Below, piece by piece: positions 63,716 through 64,000 of a stretch of 64,000 bases of DNA. The position numbers and the translations under genes are program-made. The notes beneath the pieces are model-generated. The model was not told the origin of the DNA, did no database searches, and was given only the letters and a program-made list of their open reading frames with translations. Every line of letters starts with the position of its first letter. The first letter of the stretch is position 1. Source of the stretch: Methylomonas methanica (GTDB taxonomy: Bacteria > Pseudomonadota > Gammaproteobacteria > Methylococcales > Methylomonadaceae); assembly GCA_001644045.1 (NCBI GenBank), contig LUUF01000079.1:62001-126000 (forward strand). Direction: 5' to 3'.

Positions 63716-64000
63716 CTAGTCGACGAAAAACAGATTGGTCGCCCCGGTTTCCGAGGTTGACGCTTTTGCCCGCATCGCGCCGAACAGCTCGCGACCCATG
63801 CCAAAATGGTGACCGGTAGCGCTGTTGGCAGTCGGCACCCGGGCATCGAATTCGGCTTGATCCACCTGCACGTTGACTTCGCCGGTTTGGGTGTTTAGCG
63901 CAATGATGTCGCCGTCGCGGACTTTGGCCAGCGGGCCGCCGTCTATGCATTCCGGCCACATATGAATCGCCGACGGCACTTTGCCGGATGCGCCGGACAT
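63716..64000 (-). CDS. edd: 6-phosphogluconate dehydratase, C-terminal end (5' part outside window)
   Basis: Only the last 94 residues are inside. They begin MSGASGKVPSAIHMWPE, continue GGPLAKVRDGDIIALN and end SETGATNLFFVD. This is the swivelling C-terminal domain of IlvD/Edd dehydratases. Edd, not IlvD, is favoured by the adjacent gnd and eda and by the GPLAKVRDGD wording. The ATG at the window edge is internal and not the true start. Removes water from 6-phosphogluconate to form KDPG using an iron-sulfur cluster. Confidence 0.9.
   Translation of the reverse strand: MSGASGKVPSAIHMWPECIDGGPLAKVRDGDIIALNTQTGEVNVQVDQAEFDARVPTANSATGHHFGMGRELFGAMRAKASTSETGATNLFFVD

Overview
The window looks like chromosome from a gammaproteobacterial methylotroph, most likely a Methylomonas-type methanotroph. 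This is inferred from gene content (an edd-gnd-eda cluster, a pta-ackA operon, LPS-type lpxB, two glnK-amtB modules, very large PAS/hybrid kinase families) and a moderate GC content. No methane or methanol oxidation gene is present, so the assignment is not proven. I see no tRNA, rRNA, CRISPR array, insertion sequence or prophage; nearly all the DNA is coding.

Layout. 1-3338: a partial DegT-family aminotransferase, lpxB and tgt. 3636-17238: one tightly packed, same-strand unit of seven signalling genes (HD-GYP regulator, REC-HATPase, two kinase-less PAS membrane proteins, a double hybrid kinase, a single-domain REC, and a REC/PAS/HK/REC/HPt hybrid). 17375-23540: a bacterioferritin lacking the usual haem-ligand Met, a chemoreceptor, and a ZnuD-like TonB receptor plus COG0523 GTPase; a near-perfect Zur operator sits in front of the receptor. 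23823-27696: pta, a secreted DUF protein and ackA in one operon. 27944-33157: an FHA-PilZ pair converging on an operon that starts with a truncated haemoglobin and continues with lapD, lapG, a DUF45 metallopeptidase and a thioredoxin-like protein. 33284-37698: a BAX-inhibitor-like protein, a 1 kb gene-poor stretch with one small membrane protein, a divergent globin, sdaA and a small secreted protein. 37852-44909: nitrogen block with glnA, a porin and two glnK-amtB pairs. 44994-49720: an IMPase-family phosphatase, a glycosyltransferase, a Calx-beta autotransporter and rpe. 49857-58099: a three-gene signalling operon encoding a giant kinase-like/AAA/GAF/histidine kinase protein, a response regulator fused to a KaiB-like domain, and a PAS-GGDEF-EAL protein. 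58197-61393: a thioredoxin-like protein, DUF898 membrane protein, M48 protease and Dabb lipoprotein. 61459-64000: eda, gnd and the 3' end of edd.

How the parts fit. The window is rich in regulation. Cyclic-di-GMP appears four times: HD-GYP (breakdown), PAS-GGDEF-EAL (apparently intact synthesis and breakdown motifs), LapD (degenerate receptor controlling LapG protease) and PilZ. The nitrogen block is wired at DNA level: between the porin and glnK lie two divergent sigma-54 promoters and three NtrC-like sites at enhancer distance from both.

The most unusual objects are the REC-KaiB fusion (52250-52951), whose operon partner carries a kinase-like domain without the catalytic HRD and DFG signatures; the divergent NtrC/sigma-54 control region (40808-41198); and the Zur-controlled receptor. 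Family assignments come from motif reading by eye, not database searches.
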